Below the pieces are notes generated by a model. That model had not been told where the DNA came from and made no database searches. It saw only the letters and a list, made by a program, of their open reading frames with translations. From Ligustrum vulgare (Eukaryota; Streptophyta; Magnoliopsida; Lamiales; Oleaceae): a stretch of 64,000 nt of DNA. This document shows, one piece after another, positions 11,115 through 22,279 of this stretch. Each line of letters begins with the position of its first letter. The first letter of the stretch is position 1. The stretch is taken from contig OY743170.1 in assembly GCA_963555705.1 (NCBI GenBank), positions 33,121,362 through 33,185,361 on the forward strand. The letters run 5' to 3'. A program made the position numbers and the translations under genes.

Positions 11115-11884
11115 CTGATGGCATGTTTAAATTAAATGTAATTGCTGTAACCGCAACTATTATGAATAATGAGAAAACTCCTTCGATTTACTTGCTTGAG
11201 TCTCCTAATCTGTGGCATGGTAGATTAGGTCACGTAAACTACAATTCAATACGTATACTAAGAAAACTAAACTACTTGCCTAGGTTTCAAATTGATTCAA
11301 ATCACAAATGTGAAACCTGCGTTGAGGCAAAGCTTACAAGGTCTTCGTTTCATAGTATTGAAAGAAGTTCCGAGCCATTGGGACTAGTCCACAATGATGT
11401 CTGTGACCTGAAATTTGTCCAATCAAGAGGCGGCAATAAGTTCTATATTACTTTTGTCGATGATAGCACGATATATTGTTATGTGTACTTGCTTAAAAGC
11501 AAAAACGAAGCTATTGAAAAACTCATTCTTTATAAGAATAAAGTTGAAAATCAACTTAGCAAGAAAATAAAGGTGCTCCGAAGTGATCGTAGTGGTGAAT
11601 ATGGATCACCATTTGGTGAATTTTGTGATAAACATGGAATAATTCACCAAACCACTGCACCTTATTCACCTCAGCAAAACAGAATCGCTGAGCGTAAAAA
11701 TCGAACTTTAAAAGAAATGATGAATGCTATGTTGATTAGTTCTGCATTACCACAGAACATGTGGGGAGAAACTATTCTTTATGTGAATTACATTTTGAAT
11801 AAAGTGTTAAGAAGGAATATGGATAAGACTTCGTATGAACTATGGACATGCCAAACACCTTCGTATAAATACTTACGAATGTAG
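11111..11884 (+). pseudogene. Copia integrase (GAG_pre-integrase plus DDE core)
   Basis: It begins with the pre-integrase zinc domain: LWHGRLGHVNYNSI supplies the two His and CETCVEAK the two Cys. The catalytic core follows with Asp in VHNDVCDL, Asp in LRSDRSGEYG and Glu in NRIAERKNRTL, so the DDE triad appears conserved. The block ends with a stop at 11,882-11,884, and the polyprotein continues from 11,906. The integrase domain is thus nearly intact in an otherwise broken polyprotein. Confidence 0.85.
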
Positions 11885-11905
11885 GGATGTGTTGCAAAGG
11901 TCGCA

Positions 11906-13532
11906 GTGACTCCTCCTAAGAAGGTCAAGATTGGACCTAAGATAGTAGATTGTGTGTTCATTGGTTATGCACAAAATAGTAGTGCATATAGGTTTCTTGT
12001 GCATTATTCAAATGTACATGATATTGATCCGAACACAATCATGGACTCTAGGAATGCACAATTCTTAGAGAATATATTTCCTTGTAAATCTCCTAAACAG
12101 TTAACTCCTATTAAACGGACTATGGAATCTTCTGCTTCTGGCAGCAATAAAGATCCGGTTGAAGAAGGTGAGGATGAGCCTAGACGGAGTAAAAGGATCA
12201 AGACTTCTAAGACGTTTGGCCCTGATTTTCTCACATATTTGATGGAGAATGATCCTCAAATCTATAAAGAAGTAATATCTTCTTCTGATGGTCATTTGTG
12301 GAAAGAAGCCATTAGTAGACTTCCACCGGGCTGTAAGCCTTTGGGCTACAAGTGGATCTTCAAGAAGAAGATGAAAGTGGATGGTTCCGTTGATAAGTAT
12401 AGAGCTCAGTTAGTAATCAAAGGTTATAAGCAAAAAAAAGGCTTAGATTACTTTGATACTTATTCTCCTGTGTCGAGAATAACTTCTATCCGGATGATAA
12501 TTGCTATTGCAGCCTTGCAAAATCTTGAAATACATCAGATGGATGTAAAAATAGCTTTCCTGAATGGAGATTTGAATGAAGAAATCTACATGGAGCAACC
12601 AGAAAGGTTTTCAGCTCAGGTCAAGAAAGGAAAGGTTAAATCGCTTTATGGTTTAAAGCAAGCACCGAAGCAATGGCATGAGAAGTTTGATAATGCTATG
12701 CTTTCTAGTGGTGTTAGAATCAACGAGTGCGATAATTGTGTATATTTTAAGGACACTAATGATGGATATGTAATATTGTGTTTGTATGTTGATGACATGC
12801 TCATTGTCGGCAGCTCTTATAAGATTATCAAAGCCACTAAGAATATGTTAAACTAAAAGTTTAACATGAAAGATATGGTTCTCATGGATGTCATTTTAGG
12901 AGTAAAAATCTCTCGGACATTGGACGGACTTGTGTTATCTCAATCTCATTATATTGATAAGATACTAGACAAGTTCAACAAGTCATATACCACTGTGGCC
13001 AAGACTCCAGTGGATTTGAGTCTCCATTTATCCAAGAATACTGGTGACGGCATGTCACAGTTAGAATATTCTCGGATAATAGGGAGTTTAATGTATTTAA
13101 TAACTTGTACGAGATCGGACATAGCATACTCAGTTAGCAGATTAAGTCGCTACACGAGTAACCCAGGTGCTATCCATTGGAAAGCCATTTTCAGGGTGTT
13201 ACATTATTTGAAGTATACTCGTGATTTTGGATTGCATTTTTCTAGGTACCCTGCTGTAATCGAAGGGTATGCTAATGCAAATTGGATATCAGATATGTCA
13301 AACTCAAAGTCGAAAAGTGGATATGTCTTCACTCTTGGTGGTACTGTTGTCTCTTGAGAATCGTCCAAACAAACTTGCATTACAAGATCTACAACGGAAT
13401 CAGAATTTATCGCGTTGGATAAAGCAGCTGAGGAAGTAGAGTGGCTTCGAAAAATTTTTAGGATATTCCAAGATGGTCAAAGCCTGTGATTGCAATTTTC
13501 AGTTTTTGCGATAATCAATCAGCAATTGGTAG

Positions 13533-13563
<31 letters not shown>

Positions 13564-13677
13564 CGACATATTCGAAGACGACATAGTACCATTCGAAAAC
13601 TACTATCACAAGGTATTATCACTCTGGGCTATGTGAAGTTAAAAAATAATATTGCGGATCTGCTAATCAAAGGGTAA
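11906..13677 (+). pseudogene. Copia reverse transcriptase and RNase H
   Basis: RT motifs are well preserved in 11,906-12,856: YKWIFKKKMKVDGSVDKYRA, the ALQNLEIHQMDVKIAFLNG block, YGLKQAPKQWH, and the catalytic LYVDDMLIVG box (YVDD at 12,785-12,796). A stop at 12,854 separates the thumb (12,866-13,357, with [18 protein letters not shown]). A second stop near 13,357 precedes the RNase H end, where TESEFIALDKAAEEVEWL and FCDNQSAI are visible in 13,380-13,677. The family ends in ADPLTKG; here it reads ADLLIKG. Order PR-INT-RT-RH identifies Ty1/Copia. Confidence 0.9.
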
Positions 13678-14292
13678 CTCGCGAACTAGTTGTTAAAGCA
13701 TCAATGGGAATGGGCTTGCAGCCTATGACGTTGAAAGGTGTTATGGTGGAAACCCAACCTAGCTGAATGGAGATCCTAGGATCTAGGTTAAAAGGGACAA
13801 CTAAACCATGTATACCTGTGTAAATCACTGAGAATGTTCTCCTTCTGCTCATTCCTATGGTGCTCACAGTGATTGAAAGATACAGGTTAAGCTATGCTTT
13901 TAACAACTCTTAAGCGTTGTTGTGAAGCGCTGAGTTAAGAGGTCACCTATGTGAGTGTGAAGTGGGGCCACTTCTATAAGGATTGGAAAGGCTACCTCCT
14001 TGAACAAACACTTGCAGAACCAGGCGATGTGTTCATGGCTAAAACGAACACAACATTGAGAACTATGCTGTGTATAGAATGATCCTGTGTGAGGTCTATT
14101 ATCTTAGTTTACACAAATGGTGAAACAGTTCAAGGCGTCATATCCACTGGTTTGCTAGTAATACCTGATAGGTTTCACAAGGGAAGGTTCAAAGCTAAAT
14201 GCTACATATCCTATGCAGGATTGATTCGTCTTACTCTCTCTCTTTCTCTTTTGAGACTTTGATTTCCGCAAATTTTCATTCATGTGGGGGAT
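13678..14292 (+). other. Copia 3' untranslated region and polypurine tract
   Basis: There is no ORF between RNase H and the 3' LTR. A purine tract CATGTGGGGGAT (14,281-14,292) lies immediately before the LTR start TGTTGG and fits the plus-strand primer. Confidence 0.75.
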
Positions 14293-14787
14293 TGTTGGAA
14301 ATTTATCAGCTTCATGCATAAGTTTCATGTTTTAGTAGTTAAATTTTGATTGAATGAAAATCCAAAATTGCATCAGTTTCACCCGTTCTCCATTTCATCA
14401 ATTCATCAGTTTCATGTGTTCAAAATTCTAATTAAATGGAAGTTATTGCTGATGGCCTATAAAAGGTAGTATACCTTCTTGGCTAAACACAAGCGACAGA
14501 AAAGTGAAAAGCAAAAAATCAGCTTCCTCCTCTCTTTCATTTCTAGCCAACTTCAACCTTGTTAGTTTCTTCCTCAGCTAAATTTCCTTGAGAGAAAGAC
14601 ATAGCTAGTTTGCATGCGGTTAATGTCGTGCAGTGTAAACTGACAACTGATTTCATCCTGGGAATCGAACACCGATCACAACCTCATGCACCCTGGTGAG
14701 ACGGCGAATTCGATTTAAGGAAACCGTGTAAACACGAGAATTCGGTTTGATTTCATTTTTTTTATTCTCTAAAATCTTCCTCCAACA
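14293..14787 (+). repeat. Copia element 3' LTR
   Basis: It starts TGTTGGAAATTTATCAG and ends CTCCAACA, matching 8,348-8,854 with scattered substitutions and a small indel. The element is therefore full length (about 6.44 kb) but not recent. TATA-like CCTATAAAAGG lies at about 14,456-14,466. Confidence 0.85.
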
Positions 14788-15365
14788 AAAACACCTTTGC
14801 ATTAAAAGACATATTGTTAGTATCATAAGGTACTAGAATTTAGAGTGGACTCCAAATAAAATATCCTCAAGATATCTCGACGCAATCCATCATAGCATAG
14901 GTTGGCGAACTTTGAGAAAAGTAAAAGACAGTGGAGAGCCGCCAAAGAGTTGGACAAAGATGTTGATTTTGGGGTTTTGATAGAAAAGGTTTCTAAGCCA
15001 AGTTAATAATACTCCATGTATTGAAAGAATACGAGGATGAAGAAGAAATGGTGGGTTGGTCGAAGGTGGGTTCCAAGCTACAAGAAGAGACAATACTGAA
15101 ATTTTGTATCGATTTTAGGGATTTATAAGGTTTTGTAAATAAATTATATATAATATTTTTCAATATTTTTTTATTAATAGAGTTGGGTTGATAGATTCTT
15201 GGGAAAAATACACAAGTGGTTAGTATACTACATTTGAAACTTCAAGAAAAAAGTTTCAAACTTCATGAATCTGGTGTGGTAAATATTATAATTAATATAT
15301 TATAAAAATTCACCCTACTCCAATCCACCCCGCCCAACCCCCATCCAATTCAAATATTCTATAAG
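14788..15365. other. Intergenic DNA, no gene seen
   Basis: AT-rich and short of long open frames. I recognise no element boundary apart from the Copia target duplication at its left edge. Confidence 0.4.
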
Positions 15366-15389
15366 GTGTCTAACCTTTTCATCGTTGAT

Positions 15390-15560
15390 CTCCACCTCCA
15401 TCGCCGCCGCCACCACCACCACCGCTACCGCTACCACCACCACCATCACCGTATTGTCGCCATTACATCATCATCACGATACATCACTGCCACCACCAAC
15501 TTCTCCATCGTATTGTCGCCACCGCCACCGTCACCACCATCTCCTCCAACTTACCACCAC
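15390..15560. repeat. CCA/CAC/CAT trinucleotide-rich microsatellite
   Basis: Degenerate runs of CCACCA, CACCAC and CATCAT. The apparent His-, Ser- or Thr-rich open frames through it are by-products of the repeat, not genes. Confidence 0.8.
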
Positions 15561-15644
15561 TTCTTGAAGAAGTAAACAGAGAACTTAACTGCTTCGATAA
15601 AAAAAAATTATTCGATAAAAAAAAAAAGAGAACCTGTAACTTTG

Positions 15645-16290
15645 CTATGACCAATTTCTTAGATCTATGTCATCTAACTTGTTAAATTGATACGTGACAT
15701 GTTAATGTGACCTGAAATAATTGTGACCTCAAAGTGCGACATGTGACTTAAGGTATGAATTGTGATTTAAATATGTGACTTGAATATGTGACCCGTGACT
15801 CGTGACTTGAACATTAGACCTATGACCTGTGACTTATTGAAATTGATATATGAGCTATGTAATAAGACATGTGACCCGTGTTGCTGTGACCTGAAATATC
15901 TATGAACATGCGACTTGAGATATGAATTGTGACATGCGACTTTAATATATAAGAAGTGACCCCCGAGTTGAACATGTGACCAGTGACGTAAACTTGTGAC
16001 TTGAAGTTGAGCGTGTTACCTACATATTATGATTGGATGAATTCTAATATGTGACCTACGATATATGTGTAACATGTGATCTATGACCTATGACCACAAC
16101 CAATCAATCACAACCTTCACACAAAGCGTCATATGTGACCCAATACATCAAATGTGACATGAAATTTGAAGTGTGACATGTGACCTAATTAATGTGACCT
16201 ACAATATATGAAGTGTGTGACTTGTGACTTTAGCCTATGACCTGCGACCTATAACCTGTGATTTGGATTTTAACTTGTGACCTGTGACAC
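15645..16290. repeat. Degenerate GTGAC-rich array
   Basis: About 650 bp in which GTGACCTGTGAC / ATGTGACTTG-type words recur every 8-25 bp with no strict period. It is followed by CCACCA-rich sequence (16,290-16,400). A similar but sparser array lies at 58,425-58,765, also beside GGTGGT-rich DNA. It lies upstream of the Helitron helicase fragment and may be part of that element. Confidence 0.65.
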
Positions 16291-16999
16291 GCCACAACCA
16301 CCCACACACCAACTCACCGCCACAACCATCGCGTAAACCACCACCACTAACACATTCCACCATCAAAACAGACACCCCCAATGTCAACCCCACACCACAC
16401 TTGCCTCCACCAAAAACAGCAGTTTCACAAATCCTCCACTACAACATCAAATCACACCCCAATTTCAGATGCTCACAAATAGAGCACTCCAAAATCCAAT
16501 TCAGACACTTTCAAAAAAAGACAAAGACTCAATTGATTAACTCACAGCTGGATCTGAAAAAAATTGAAAACCGTTGAGTGGAGTTCGCACCATCGTTGCT
16601 TCAACCAGGGAGTTTGCCTCACCTCTACCGGAGGAGTGGAGTTTGGCTGGTGAGTGACCTTCAAAGATGATATCGCGAAGAAGATGACCATCACTTCGTT
16701 CGCGAAGAAGATGACATTAAGTTCCGAAATCCGACCATCGATCTTACAATCAATTGCGTGAAGACGCCGACCAGAACATTTATGTGGAGTTGCCTGCAGA
16801 GTCACAGCTCACACAGTCACCGCTGCTACCCACCGTTTCTCTCACTGCTGCTATCCAAGTATTCCTTTTACATTTAAGTAATGTTGATAATTTGACATTT
16901 TTAAAAATTTAACATTAATAACTAATATACAAAATGATTAAAACAATATTCATTTTTTAGGTTAACATTTAATAACTCTTTCCTTGATGAGAAACATTG
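16291..16999. other. C/A-rich and AT-rich spacer inside putative Helitron
   Basis: CCACC/ACACC-rich sequence (to about 16,560) passes into ordinary AT-rich DNA. The open frames here are short and low in complexity. I see no recognisable gene. Confidence 0.4.
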
Positions 17000-17440
17000 A
17001 CCATGTTTCAGGTTTGTGTAATGGAACAAGGCTAATCATTACAAAATTTGGTAATCATGTTGTTGAAGCTAAAATCATGTTTGGAAGTAATGCAGAAGAA
17101 AAGGTTTTGCTCCTAAGGATGTCATTGACTCCATCAGATGCGAGATTACTATTTATTTAAGTTCAACGAAGACAGTTTCCGCTGATTGTGTCATATGCTA
17201 TGACAATTAATAAGAGTCAAGGTCAATCACTTTCGCATGTAGGACTGTATCTAAAAAAACCTATGTTCAGTCATGGTGAGTTGTACGTAGCAGTGTCGAG
17301 AGTTACTAATCGTATTGGTCTAAACATATTGATATACGATGACAATGGTAACCCAGCAAATGTGAGGACTAATGTTGTGTATAAACAAGTTCTCCAAATT
17401 TGTAATACTCTTCGTAACTTAAATATTACAATAATAATTT
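17000..17440 (+). pseudogene. Helitron Pif1-like helicase, C-terminal fragment
   Basis: The block LCNGTRLIITKFGNHVVEA, a stop near 17,158, then [27 protein letters not shown] and [10 protein letters not shown] is the C-terminal part (motifs V and VI region) of the plant Helitron Rep/helicase. The N-terminal helicase motifs and the Rep nickase domain are not present nearby, so the element is internally deleted or truncated. About 100 bp after the ORF lies a Helitron 3' terminus. Confidence 0.85.
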
Positions 17441-17524
17441 TTTTTTTTGGTTTTTTTAGTTGTTTAAATGTTTTTCCCTTGGTCCATTTAACTACTTTAT
17501 ACTATATCAATGGAATATGTTCGT

Positions 17525-17547
17525 CCATCGCACGGGTGTGAAACTAG
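17525..17547 (+). mobile_element. Helitron 3' terminus (CTAG, then host T)
   Basis: CCATCGCACGGGTGTGAAACTAG ends in the CTRR signature (17,544-17,547) followed by T (17,548). The GC-rich half-palindrome shortly before it is the usual Helitron terminator hairpin, with a decayed left arm. It lies 100 bp downstream of the helicase fragment. The matching 5' TC terminus was not located. Confidence 0.75.
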
Positions 17548-17613
17548 TTGATTTATAAATTGTAATGATTGTGTTAAAGAATATAGTATCGATAATAAAT
17601 CTCCCATTTCAAA

Positions 17614-18410
17614 TAGGGGTGAACGCGGTTCGGTTTGGACGATATTTCAAACCAAACCATTTCATCTTACAAACCAAACCAAATCAAACCGTTTTTCGCA
17701 GTTTGGTTCGGTCTTAATTCATGGTTTTTACCTATCGACATAATATATATATTTTAGTTTCTAAATTAATCTGTATATTTTAATATAAAGATAAAATAAA
17801 TCAATATATAAGCTAATGCGAGAAATAATAATGTTAGATATTAAATTCATTTGTATTTGTTTTCAATTCAAAAGTAGGAAGAAATTGGAAGTACACGTAT
17901 CGCCTTTGTCTATTGTTCTAAGAATCTAATTGCCATTAGTGGAGAGGAACTTTGAAGTTGGAAGGAGGTAAGGAAGACAAATGAAAACAGAAAATGACTT
18001 ATTGAATTAGGAAGTGGGAATGCTTTAATTTTGAGTCTCAATTAAATGGCTTTTTTTAGGTTGGAGTCTATGGTTTAAGGATGACGTGAGTTATACGTTA
18101 ATGGGGTTTTAGGATTGGAGTACGTTGTTAAAATGTAGTATAAGTTATAGGTTAATGAGATTTTGTGGTGGACATTAGACGAGAACTTATTTAAAAAAAA
18201 AACAAACAAACAAACCTCAACGAGAACTTTTATTCATTAGATGAATTTTGAATTTTTTTGGGAAAAAGACTAAATTTAAATGAATAAAAATTATTTTTTA
18301 AATTAAAAAATTAGTGATTTGATTTAAACGATTTTTAAAAATTGAAACTTAAACCAAACCATATTGAAACGGTTTGATTTGATTTGGTTTGAAAATATTG
18401 GCAGGTCCAC
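17614..18410. mobile_element. hAT-like non-autonomous element remnant
   Basis: The left end TAGGGGTGAACGCGGTTCGG and the many CAAACCAAACC / GGTTTGATTTGGTTTG words (17,640-17,710 and 18,345-18,395) in inverse orientation are typical of a widespread plant hAT-type MITE family. The right terminal repeat is truncated, so no target duplication can be shown. It ends about 200 bp before the start codon of the gene at 18,612. Confidence 0.5.
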
Positions 18411-18473
18411 ATGAAATCGAACTAAAGATTTCAATTCGATTTAAGATTCTACAATTTTTTTGTGGAGCCCTAA

Positions 18474-18611
18474 TTCCAAATATAGCCTTTTTTCACACAC
18501 CAATTTTCAAAACCCACCCTCTTGGCGCGAATTTCCTTTCTTTTAAGAATCAACAGTTTTCTGCATTTTCCTCTAGACACTAGACATTTTGCTTCCACAC
18601 TGAAATGCACA
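18474..18611 (+). promoter_or_regulatory. Probable core promoter and 5' leader of the 18,612 gene
   Basis: An AAATATAG TATA-like box lies at about 18,478-18,485. A 5' UTR of about 100 nt would follow. An upstream ATG at 18,605 opens a 45-codon frame that overlaps the main start and ends at 18,742, so leaky scanning would be needed. A further tiny upstream frame (ATG AAA TCG AAC TAA) occurs near 18,410, probably before the transcription start. Confidence 0.4.
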
Positions 18612-20117
18612 ATGGAGACGCCCACAAAGAAGCACCCGAACCTCCTCCTGAGCAATATTCTGGTGCGCCTCCTCTCTTTCGGTGTTCTCGTGCTTCTCGC
18701 TCGTTTGGCTTACGTCATCACCGTCAAGGGCCGATCTTGTGACTCCCTTGACTTCTGCTTCTTCCCTCAGTCCATCAAATCCAATATCGCAACATCCACC
18801 ACTAACACCTGCGCCACCGCTGTCGTCGCTGCGGCAAACATCTCCTTCGTTCCTTCCGCCCGCCTGAAAAGCTATTTTTCCTCCATTTTTCTAGACCTAA
18901 TTTCCCAAGGCTTCCTATCGCTAAATTCAAAATCTCTCTGCATTGGGGGTATTACAGGAGAAGAAATTATTGCGTTGAAAGAGATTGGACTGTTCAATTC
19001 CACTGGGATTTCGTTGAAGAAATCATCTCGGCCGTTTATACGATTCAAGAATCAGACATTTGGTTTCGTGTTTTCCAGTACAGCCGGACTGGATGAGGCC
19101 GTGAAGCCGGTGGAGTTTGCTTTGGAAGTTTACAGAACCCTAAAGTATGGCGGTTTCTTTGTTGTCCATACGGAATCAGCCAATGATGGGTACAGTTTCG
19201 CCTCTTTGCTTCAATTATTCGATTCTTTTACGATGGTTAAATCTAGCGAAGTTGATGGTTTCGATTCATCATCACCATTGATTCACGAAATCATCTTCAA
19301 GAAAGAAAAAGGGGTTTTCAGATTCAACAAAAATGCACAGTTGTTGAATGGTGATTCAGTTAGTAAATGCTCTGTTCCAAGCTATAAGCATAAATTGATA
19401 AAAAATGCAGAGCCATTAATTAGAGAAGAGCCATTGAAACCTTGGGTTACATTCAAACGGAATATAAAGAATGTGAAATATCTGCCTTCCATGGTTGATA
19501 TAAGCTTTAAGAATCAATACAGGTATGTGGCCATTGGAGCAAAGAGTTATGGTTCGAGTATTGGTAGTTGGTTTAAGAAACGGTATCCTAAACAAGATAA
19601 GCCCTTTGAAATTTACGCGATTGAGGCCAATAGTACATTCCATAATGAGTACAGACTCAAGAAAGGGGTGACCCTTTTGCCGTATGCAGCTTGGATAAGG
19701 AACGAGACATTGTTTTTTGAGATCAATCGAGAGGCTAGCACGAAGAATGGAAAAAGTGTTGGAGGGACAGGGAGGAATCATGCTGTGCAGTCTTCCAGTA
19801 ATTTCGTGACTGTGTTCGATAAGATCCAAGGATTCGATTTTGCAGCGTGGTTGAAGAGCGTGGTGAAAGAGAGGGATTACGTGGTTGTGAAGATGGACGT
19901 GGAAGGGACAGAGTTCCATTTAGTTCCAAGATTGGTTGAGACAGGAGCCATTTGTTTGATCGATGAGATGTTCCTCGAATGCCATTACAACAGATGGCAG
20001 AGATGTTGCCCGGAAAAAAGGAGTTCCAAGTATTCGAACACATATGTTCAATGCTTGGAATTGTTCTCGTCTCTCCGAGAGAACGGGGTACTTGTGCACC
20101 AGTGGTGGCGAAGATAA
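18612..20117 (+). CDS. Membrane-anchored FkbM/DUF7870-type methyltransferase-like protein
   Basis: A single-exon gene of 501 codons. The frame is open from 18,522, but ATG 18,612 (METPTKKHPN) is the first Met codon and places a single hydrophobic segment (about residues 12-36, LLSNILVRLLSFGVLVLLA) behind a short basic N-terminus, as in type II Golgi/ER membrane proteins. Residues about 95-230 form a degenerate SAM-methyltransferase-like half. The C-terminal part has the FkbM-type motif VVVKMDVEGTEFHLV and then FLECHYNRWQRCCP. Full length and undamaged, it is the one clear conventional host gene here. The plant family (DUF7870) has no assigned substrate that I know of; as I recall, Arabidopsis relatives include genes annotated with conserved upstream ORFs. 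Catalytic activity is inferred. Confidence 0.85.
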   Translation: METPTKKHPNLLLSNILVRLLSFGVLVLLARLAYVITVKGRSCDSLDFCFFPQSIKSNIATSTTNTCATAVVAAANISFVPSARLKSYFSSIFLDLISQGFLSLNSKSLCIGGITGEEIIALKEIGLFNSTGISLKKSSRPFIRFKNQTFGFVFSSTAGLDEAVKPVEFALEVYRTLKYGGFFVVHTESANDGYSFASLLQLFDSFTMVKSSEVDGFDSSSPLIHEIIFKKEKGVFRFNKNAQLLNGDSVSKCSVPSYKHKLIKNAEPLIREEPLKPWVTFKRNIKNVKYLPSMVDISFKNQYRYVAIGAKSYGSSIGSWFKKRYPKQDKPFEIYAIEANSTFHNEYRLKKGVTLLPYAAWIRNETLFFEINREASTKNGKSVGGTGRNHAVQSSSNFVTVFDKIQGFDFAAWLKSVVKERDYVVVKMDVEGTEFHLVPRLVETGAICLIDEMFLECHYNRWQRCCPEKRSSKYSNTYVQCLELFSSLRENGVLVHQWWRR

Positions 20118-20500
20118 CGGTCTGAAAGTGTTTCTTGTTGTTTATGGTAACATTCTTTCATTTGTAAGCATGTAGCCATGTATATTTCTTTGTTGTTCTT
20201 CTACATATTTTTTTTTTTTTTTTTTTTTAACGTGCTCTAGTACATATACATGTTTTGATTGAATGGTTAGTTTGTAAAAAAAAAAATCAAGTTTTAATTG
20301 CAGACATTTTCAAAAATCATTTTTTAATCACATATTTTACTTTGAAAATATCATATTCTTTATTTATAAATAAATAAACTTTTACCAAACATAGACCTGA
20401 CGGTTTCTCAATGTTCTATGATTGTTGTGGGTCACCTTAGAAATTTTGTTTTTTCAATTAAGTGCAAACCTGCTACAATTGAAGTTCTACTAGTAAACAA
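20118..20500 (+). other. 3' UTR and downstream spacer of the methyltransferase-like gene
   Basis: After the stop there is T-rich sequence (T run at 20,208-20,228) and AATAAA-type signals near 20,366-20,375. No other gene is visible before the retrotransposon LTR. Confidence 0.5.
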
Positions 20501-20507
20501 TATCAAA

Positions 20508-20940
20508 TGATGTAGAACAAATGGCTGAGTGGATTGAAGAAGAAATAGAACGTAAAGGACTAAATCGTAATTTATAGATTTTGCATTCGACCTTCATTTC
20601 GGGCCCATGATATGTTTATTTTGGGTAGTTAGAAAAGACGAGTGCAACTCACAGCTTAGATAGTGAAAATAGTGTTTTACTATTTTAGCGCTATTTCTGT
20701 CATTTAGTTCATTTCGAATTCTTTTTGCTTAGTTGATTTAGAATATGTTTTATGTTTTTTCAATTTGATTTAGAGTATGTTTCTTTGTTTTATGACCCTC
20801 TAAATAGTATGTTAATTCATTGTTTTTATTCATTCAGATTATTAATAAAAGTTTTTGAGATTTCTCTCATTTGGTGGATTCAAAGTTTTATCTTTCAAGG
20901 ATTTTGTTTGAAATTCTTTGTTTGCTTTCGTCCTGCGTCA
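20508..20940 (+). repeat. Ty3 chromovirus-like 5' LTR (start uncertain)
   Basis: The right edge is fixed by ...CTGCGTCA (20,940) followed by AG and the primer-binding site. The left edge is a guess at TGATGTAGAAC (about 20,508), because no 3' LTR is present for comparison. Confidence 0.5.
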
Positions 20941-20942
20941 AG

Positions 20943-20954
20943 TGGTATCAGAAC
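20943..20954 (+). promoter_or_regulatory. Primer-binding site, initiator tRNA-Met type
   Basis: TGGTATCAGAAC differs by one base from the canonical TGGTATCAGAGC and lies 2 bp after the LTR end, as in Ty3 elements. Confidence 0.8.
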
Positions 20955-20972
20955 GAGGGTTTGCCTTGTTCA

Positions 20973-22250
20973 ATGACCAACAACGAAGTCGAAAGAGTGA
21001 ACCCTTGTGACGTTGGTTGTAGGGAAGGCGATACAGATATATGAGATGCCATAAACGAGTAATGTCAAATGGTGAAGAGGTTAGAGGGCATGTTACAGCA
21101 ACTTTTGAGACATCAACCTCCTATCAACGTCCCTGCCCCTATCGACAGAGATGGTGTCAGAGAGTTGCCCTTGACCGTTAAGGAGTTAAACGCCTACCTA
21201 GGGCAGCGAGACCCGCGAAGGTAGAAGCTTCCAGCGATGAAGACTCTGAAGAAGAATTTGCAGAAATTCTTGGAAACCAACAAAAAAATCGAAATCAGTC
21301 TGATTATAAGATTCGTGTAGACATCCCGTTATTCCATAGGAAATTGCAGATCGAGGAGTTTCTGGATTGGATATCGAAAGTTGAGAGGTTCTTCAATTTT
21401 ACTGAATTTCTGAAGGAACGACAGGTCAAATTAGTGTCATATAAATTACGGAGTGGTGCCGCTGTATGGCGGGAGAGGTTACAGATGGACAGACACCGTC
21501 AAGGTAAAGTCCCAGTGCGGTCCTGGAGACGGATGAAACAGCTTTTGATGAGCAGATTTTTACCTCCCGATTACGAACATTTATTATTCCAGAGTTTTCA
21601 GAATTGTGTGCAGGGAAACAAGTCGGTTGCAGATTATACCGAGGAATGATATAGGCTTTTAGTTCGCAATAATCTTAGAGAAACAGAGGGGCAGCAGGCT
21701 TCCAGGTATTTGGGGAGATTGAGGTCGTCCATTCGTGAGAAATTGGGCTTAAGTGGTTTGGACAGTTGATGAGGCACGTAACATGGCCTTAAAAGCAGAA
21801 TTGATGGAGAAAACAACTACTCGTTTTTGTACCTACAAGAAGGACGTGAGTGAGTCATCTACAACGGCCAACAGAGGCAGGTTTACACTAGGGGATGGAC
21901 AGGTTAAGCCAAAAACTGTTGCAGAACAAACTCAGAGGGGTTCCGTGCCAAATAATAACCAATTTGGGGGATGTCCAGTGACAATTGCGATGGTGGCCCC
22001 ACGAGCACCAAACCCTTATGCCAAACCAGGAGGTTTTAAGTGTTACAGGTGTGGCGAACCAGGACATCATTCGAATGAGTGTCCAGCTAGGAGGCCAGTA
22101 AATTTTGTAGAAACCGGAGAAGAGGACGAGTTAGATCAATATGAGGAGGAAGGAGGGGCCATGGATGAAGTGTTGGATGGGATAGAAATTTCGGAAGAAC
22201 AAGGTGAACATGTAATCTGCGTAATTCAACGAGTTATGTGTTCGACAAAA
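20973..22250 (+). pseudogene. Ty3 element gag pseudogene with CCHC knuckle
   Basis: ATG 20,973 opens a short frame that soon stops. A capsid block at 21,344-21,649 (FLDWISKVERFF, SYKLRSGAAVWRERL, FLPPDYEHLLFQSFQNC) is the standard plant Ty3 retrotrans_gag domain. It is broken by a TGA near 21,648 and continues to about 21,760. The second block (21,753-22,388) carries the CCHC knuckle CYRCGEPGHHSNEC at 22,041-22,082. It is inactive because of stops and frame changes. Confidence 0.85.
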
Positions 22251-22279
22251 TTAGAGGATTCGCCTCAAAGGACCAACAT

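Noticed and set aside
14890..15093. 67-codon minus-strand frame
   Set aside because: Short and isolated, with no domain or promoter signal.
15366..15575. His/Ser/Thr-rich small proteins
   Set aside because: Trinucleotide microsatellite read through in two frames.
19416..20043. Minus-strand open frames inside the methyltransferase-like gene
   Set aside because: Shadows of a well-supported plus-strand gene; no recognisable motifs.
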